Below the pieces are notes generated by a model. It did not search any database. It was not told the origin of the DNA and saw only the letters and a program-made list of their open reading frames with translations. Positions 59,001 through 64,000 of a stretch of 64,000 bases of DNA are shown one piece after another. Origin of the DNA: Hippasteria phrygiana. Lineage: Eukaryota > Echinodermata > Asteroidea > Valvatida > Goniasteridae. Position numbers and translations under genes: made by a program. The stretch's first letter is position 1, and each line of letters begins with the position of its first letter. The stretch lies in contig JAZGUH010000333.1 in NCBI GenBank assembly GCA_037893225.1, positions 186,001-250,000 of the forward strand. Direction: 5' to 3'.

Positions 59001-62000
59001 TAAGCGAGTTAAGAATATTAAAATTAGTGTTAGAGTTAAGGGTTCGAGTTCAAGTGTTAGGGTTAAGGTTCGAGTTCAAGTGTTAGGGTTAAAGTTCGAG
59101 TTCAAGTGTTACAGTGCAAGTGTTACAGTGCAAGTGTTACAGTGCAAGTGTTACAGTGCAAGTGCAAGTGCTAGTGATCGGGTTAGAATGTGAGAGTAAG
59201 GGAGAAGGAGAGGTAGAGAGAGTGTTAGACTTACTCATCTACTAAACAGCGTAGGTCTATTGTGCTGATCTAAGCCTGCATGCTGTCTATCTCACTAGGC
59301 CATTCCAGTTCTGTCCATGATGATCTTGAGTGGCCTCGAGGTCTTGACAGCCAGCAGCCAGATGTTGATCTCTCCTGAAGTTGATGGAAAAATAGAGTAA
59401 GCGAGTTAAGAATATTGAAATTAGCGTTAGAGTTAAGGGTTTGAGTTCAAGTGTTAGGGTTAAGGTTCGAGTTCAAGTGTTACAGTGCAAGTGTTACAGT
59501 GCAAGTGTTACAGTGCAAGTGTTACAGTGCAAGTGTTACAGTGGAAGTGCAAGTGTTACAGTGCAAGTGATCGGGTTAGAATGTGAGAGTAAGGGAGAAG
59601 GAGAGGTAGAGAGAGTGTTAGACTTACTCATCTACTAAACAGCATAGGTCTATTGTGCTGATCTAAGCCTGCATGCTGTCTATCTCACTAGGCCATTCCA
59701 GTTCTGTTCATGATGATCTTGGGTGGCCTCGAGGTATTGACAGCCAGGAGCCGGAAGTTGATCTTTCCTGAAGTTGATGGAAAAATAGAGTAAGCGAGTT
59801 AGGAATATTAAAATTAGTGTTAGAGTTAAGGGTTTGAGTTCAAGTGTTACAGTACAAGTGTTAGGGTTAAGGTTCGAGTTCAAGTGTTACAGTGCAAGTG
59901 TTACAGTGCAAGTGTTAGGGTTAAGGTTCGAGTGCAAGTGTTACAGTGCAAGTGTTACAGTGCAAGTGTTACAGTGCAAGTGTTACAGTTCAAGTGATCG
60001 GGTTAGAATGTGAGAGTAAGAGAGAAGGAGAGTCAGAGGTAGAGAGAGTGTTAGACTTACTCATCTACTAAACAGCGTAGGTCTATTGTGCTGATCTAAG
60101 CCTGCATGCTGTCTATCTCACTAGGCCATTCCAGTTCTGTCCATGATGATCTTGAGTGGCCTCGAGGTCTTGACAGCCAGGAGCCAGATGTTGATCTCTC
60201 CTGAAGTTGATGGAAAAATAGAGTAAGCGAGTTAAGAATATTGAAATTAGTGTTACAGTGCAAGTGTTACAGTGCAAGTGTTACAGTGCAAGTGTTACAG
60301 TGCAAGTGTTACAGTGCAAGTGTTACAGTGCAAGTGTTACAGTGCAAGTGTTACAGTGCAAGTGCTAGTGATCGGGTTAGAATGTGAGAGTAAGGGAGAA
60401 GGAGAGGTAGAGAGAGTGTTAGACTTACTCATCTACTAAACAGCGTAGGTCTATTGTGCTGATCTAAGCCTGCATGCTGTCTATCTCACTAGGCCATTCC
60501 AGTTCTGTCCATGATGATCTTGGGTGGCCTCGAGGTCTTGACAGCCAGGAGCCGGAAGTTGATCTCTCCTGAAGTTGATGGAAAAATAGAGTAAGCGAGT
60601 TAAGAATATTAAAATTAGTGTTAGAGTTAAGGGTTTGAGTTCAAGTGTTAGGGTTAAGGTTCGAGTTCAAGTGTTAGGGTTAAGATTCGAGTTCAAGTGT
60701 TACAGTGCAAGTGTTATGTTTAAGGTTCGAGTTCAAGTGTTACAGTGCAAGTGTTAGGTTTAAGGTTCGAGTTCAAGTGTTACAGTGCAAGTGTTAGGGT
60801 TAGGGTTAAGGTTCGAGTTCAAGTGTTACAGTGCAAGTGTTAGGGTTAAGGTTCGAGTGCAAGTGTTAGGGTTAAGGTTCGAGTGCAAGTGTTACAGTGC
60901 AAGTGTTACAGTGCAAGTGTTACAGTGCAAGTGTTACAGTGCAAGTGTTACAGTGCAAGTGTTACAGTGCAAGTGTTACAGTGCAAGTGTTACAGTGCAA
61001 GTGTTACAGTGCAAGTGTTACAGTGCAAGTGTTACAGTGCAAGTGTTACAGTGCAAGTGTTACAGTGCAAGTGTTACAGTGCAAGTGTTACAGTGCAAGT
61101 GCTAGTGATCGGGTTAGAATGTGAGAGTAAGGGAGAAGGAGAGGTAGAGAGAGTGTTAGACTTACTCATCTACTAAACAGCATAGGTCTATTGTGCTGAT
61201 CTAAGCCTGCATGCTGTCTATCTCACTAGGCCATTCCAGTTCTGTCCATGATGATCTTGAGTGGCCTCGAGGTCTTGACAGCCAGCAGCCAGATGTTGAT
61301 CTCTCCTGAAGTTGATGGAAAAATAGAGTAAGCGAGTTAAGAATATTGAAATTAGTGTTAGAGTTAAGGGTTTGAGTTCAAGTGTTAGGGTTAAGGTTCG
61401 AGTTCAAGTGTTACAGTGCAAGTGTTAGGGTTAAGGTTACAGTGCAAGTGTTACAGTGCAAGTGTTACAGAGCAAGTGTTACAGTGCAAGAGTTAGGTTT
61501 AAGGTTCGAGTTTAAGTGTTACAGTGGAAGTGTTAGGGTTAGGGTTAAGGTTCGAGTTCAAGTGTTACAGTGCAAGTGTTAGGGTTAAGGTTCGAGTGCA
61601 AGTGTTACAGTGGAAGTGTTAGGGTTAGGGTTAAGGTTCGAGTGCAAGTGTTACAGTGCAAGTGTTACAGTGCAAGTGTTACAGTGCAAGTGTTACAGTG
61701 CAAGTGCTAGTGATCGGGTTAGAATGTGAGAGTAAGGGAGAAGGAGAGGTAGAGAGAGTGTTAGACTTACTCATCTACTAAACAGCGTAGGTCTATTGTG
61801 CTGATCTAAGCCTGCATGCTGTCTATCTCACTAGGCCATTCCAGTTCTGTCCATGATGATCTTGGGTGGCCTCGAGGTCTTGACAGCCAGGAGCCGGAAG
61901 TTGATCTCTCCTGAAGTTGATGGAAAAATAGAGTAAGCGAGTTAAGAATATTAAAATTAGTGTTAGAGTTAAGGGTTTGAGTTCAAGTGTTAGGGTTAAG

Positions 62001-63109
62001 GTTCGAGTTCAAGTGTTAGGGTTAAGATTCCAGTTCAAGTGTTACAGTGCAAGTGTTAGGGTTAGGGTTAAGGTTCGAGTTCAAGTGTTACAGTGCAAGT
62101 GTTAGGGTTAAGGTTCGAGTGCAAGTGTTAGGGTTAAGGTTCGAGTGCAAGTGTTACAGTGCAAGTGTTACAGTGCAAGTGTTACAGTGCAAGTGTTACA
62201 GTGCAAGTGTTACAGTGCAAGTGTTACAGTGCAAGTGTTACAGTGCAAGTGTTACAGTGCAAGTGCTAGTGATCGGGTTAGAATGTGAGAGTAAGGGAGA
62301 AGGAGAGGTAGAGAGAGTGTTAGACTTACTCATCTACTAAACAGCATAGGTCTATTGTGCTGATCTAAGCCTGCATGCTGTCTATCTCACTAGGCCATTC
62401 CAGTTCTGTCCATGATGATCTTGAGTGGCCTCGAGGTCTTGACAGCCAGCAGCCAGATGTTGATCTCTCCTGAAGTTGATGGAAAAATAGAGTAAGCGAG
62501 TTAAGAATATTGAAATTAGTGTTAGAGTTAAGGGTTTGAGTTCAAGTGTTAGGGTTAAGGTTCGAGTGCAAGTGTTACAGTGCAAGTGTTAGGTTTAAGG
62601 TTCGAGTTCAAGTGTTACAGTGCAAGTGTTAGGGTTAGGGTTAAGGTTCGAGTTCAAGTGTTACAGTGCAAGTGTTAGGGTTAAGGTTACAGTGCAAGTG
62701 TTACAGTGCAAGTGTTACAGAGCAAGTGTTACAGTGCAAGAGTTAGGTTTAAGGTTCGAGTTTAAGTGTTACAGTGGAAGTGTTAGGGTTAGGGTTAAGG
62801 TTCGAGTTCAAGTGTTACAGTGCAAGTGTTAGGGTTAAGGTTCGAGTGCAAGTGTTACAGTGCAAGTGTTACAGTGCAAGTGTTACAGTGCAAGTGTTAC
62901 AGTGCAAGTGTTACAGTGCAAGTGTTACAGTGCAAGTGTTACAGTGCAAGTGTTACAGTGCAAGTGTTACAGTGCAAGTGCTAGTGATCGGGTTAGAATG
63001 TGAGAGTAAGGGAGAAGGAGAGGTAGAGAGAGTGTTAGACTTACTCATCTACTAAACAGCATAGGTCTATTGTGCTGATCTAAGCCTGCATGCTGTCTAT
63101 CTCACTAGG

Positions 63110-63188
63110 CCATTCCAGTTCTGTTCATGATGATCTTGGGTGGCCTCGAGGTCTTGACAGCCAGGAGCCGGAAGTTGATCTCTCCCGA
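63110..63188 (-). other. Core copy with mutated acceptor site
   Basis: tctcctgaag reads tctcccgaag here, so the minus-strand acceptor ttcag becomes ttcgg. The open frame is unaffected, with Arg replaced by Gly upstream of RDQL. Confidence 0.55.
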
Positions 63189-63594
63189 AGTTGATGGAAA
63201 AATAGAGTAAGCGAGTTAGGAATATTAAAATTAGTGTTAGAGTTAAGGGTTTGAGTTCAAGTGTTACAGCACAAGTGTTAGGGTTAAGGTTCGAGTTCAA
63301 GTGTTACAGTGCAAGTGTTACAGTGCAAGTGTTACAGTGCAAGTGTTACAGTGCAAGTGTTAGGGTTAAGGTTCGAGTGCAAGTGTTACAGTGCAAGTGT
63401 TACAGTGCAAGTGTTACAGTGCAAGTGTTACAGTGCAAGTGTTACAGTGCAAGTGTTACAGTTCAAGTGATCGGGTTAGAATGTGAGAGTAAGAGAGAAG
63501 GAGAGTCAGAGGTAGAGAGAGTGTTAGACTTACTCATCTACTAAACAGCGTAGGTCTATTGTGCTGATCTAAGCCTGCATGCTGTCTATCTCAC

Positions 63595-63673
63595 TAGGCC
63601 ATTCCAGTTCTGTCCATGATGATCTTGGGTGGCCTCGAGGTCTTGACAGCCAGGAGCCGGAAGTTGATCTCTC
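63595..63673 (-). other. Exon-like core segment, last complete array copy in the window
   Basis: The same 79-nt segment with intact acceptor and donor, reading RDQLPAPGCQDLEATQDHHG then QNWNGL. It shows that the core is unchanged in length across the 44 kb. Confidence 0.5.
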
Positions 63674-64000
63674 CTGAAGTTGATGGAAAAATAGAGTAAG
63701 CGAGTTAAGAATATTAAAATTAGTGTTAGAGTTAAGGGTTTGAGTTCAAGTGTTAGGGTTAAGGTTCGAGTTCAAGTGTTAGGGTTAAGATTCGAGTTCA
63801 AGTGTTACAGTGCAAGTGTTATGTTTAAGGTTCGAGTTCAAGTGTTACAGTGCAAGTGTTAGGTTTAAGGTTCGAGTTCAAGTGTTACAGTGCAAGTGTT
63901 AGGGTTAGGGTTAAGGTTCGAGTTCAAGTGTTACAGTGCAAGTGTTAGGGTTAAGGTTCGAGTGCAAGTGTTAGGGTTAAGGTTCGAGTGCAAGTGTTAC

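Larger units (their letters stand above)
19216..64000. repeat. 45-kb exon-bearing tandem array, about 91 core units
   Basis: The unit is a core of about 160 bp (cttactcatctactaaacag to gaagttgatgg, followed by aaaaatagagtaagcgagtt). It is joined by a G/A-rich linker (gagagtaagggagaaggaga) and a spacer of variable length. Spacers consist of a 14-bp unit gtgttacagtgcaa repeated about 3-20 times and 26-bp units gtgttagggttaaggttcga+gttcaa. Unit length ranges from about 310 to 740 bp, all through spacer copy number. I counted about 91 cores. The array runs past the right edge. Repeated ORFs in it (CYSASVTVQVLQ type) come from the 14-bp period, since 42 nt equals 14 codons without a stop. Confidence 0.95.

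Noticed and set aside
19994..63544. Dozens of ORFs of the CYSASVTVQVLQCK type on the plus strand
   Set aside because: They translate the 14-bp minisatellite, whose period of 42 nt has no stop in several frames. The same DNA gives overlapping ORFs in shifted frames, and there is no start or splice logic.
19216..64000. CRISPR array
   Set aside because: Cores are about 160 bp with minisatellite spacers that are themselves repeats. The DNA is eukaryotic and there are no cas genes.
19216..64000. A true telomere
   Set aside because: TTAGGG occurs only as one or two hexamers inside longer units. The array continues beyond the window edge without a pure telomeric run.

Overview
This is eukaryotic DNA: interrupted coding exons with GT-AG splice sites, introns, tRNA-derived and inverted-repeat transposons, minisatellites and one very large tandem array. 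Nothing looks bacterial or viral. The gene family (spectraplakin), TTAGGG-type motifs and dispersed 'cccagtttcat...gctaagca'-like elements suggest a marine invertebrate deuterostome, perhaps an echinoderm. The species is an inference, not a match.

Layout. (1) 1-1267, minus strand: exons of an unrecognised low-complexity gene. A 115-nt exon with 165-nt introns is tandemly repeated (period about 280 bp), and a related 209-nt Lys/Ala/Thr-rich exon lies upstream. (2) 1268-7713: mostly non-coding. It holds a 12-bp-TIR element, three strong hairpins or foldbacks, a tRNA-type SINE, a TGATGMC microsatellite, two loci of one 23-bp minisatellite, and a speculative two-exon small ORF on the plus strand (5038-5066 joined to 6443-6596). 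(3) 7714-18372, minus strand: ten spectrin-repeat exons or exon fragments of a spectraplakin (MACF1/dystonin-like) gene, read right to left. Five are clean with matching phases. Two are truncated, one has several frameshifts and a stop, one has a 4-bp duplication, and one exon seems to be missing. I read the locus as a decaying or mis-assembled copy. A 4.48-kb transposon with inverted ends and a TTA target duplication (10611-15090) sits in one of its introns. (4) 18373-19215: no gene seen. (5) 19216-64000 (runs off the edge): a 45-kb tandem array of about 91 units.

Main observation. Each array unit has a conserved core of about 160 bp joined by spacers of 14-bp and 26-bp minisatellite units. 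On the minus strand, the same strand as the spectraplakin exons beside it, the core contains a 79-nt exon-like segment. It is flanked by a 3' splice acceptor (ttcag) and a donor (GTGAGA), and it stays open in a frame that reads like helix B/C of a spectrin repeat (..DLEATQDHHEQNWNGL). The array therefore looks like an amplified exon plus intron of the neighbouring gene, organised in nested higher-order repeats. Long ORFs called inside the array or the 23-bp minisatellites are artefacts of repeat periods without stop codons.
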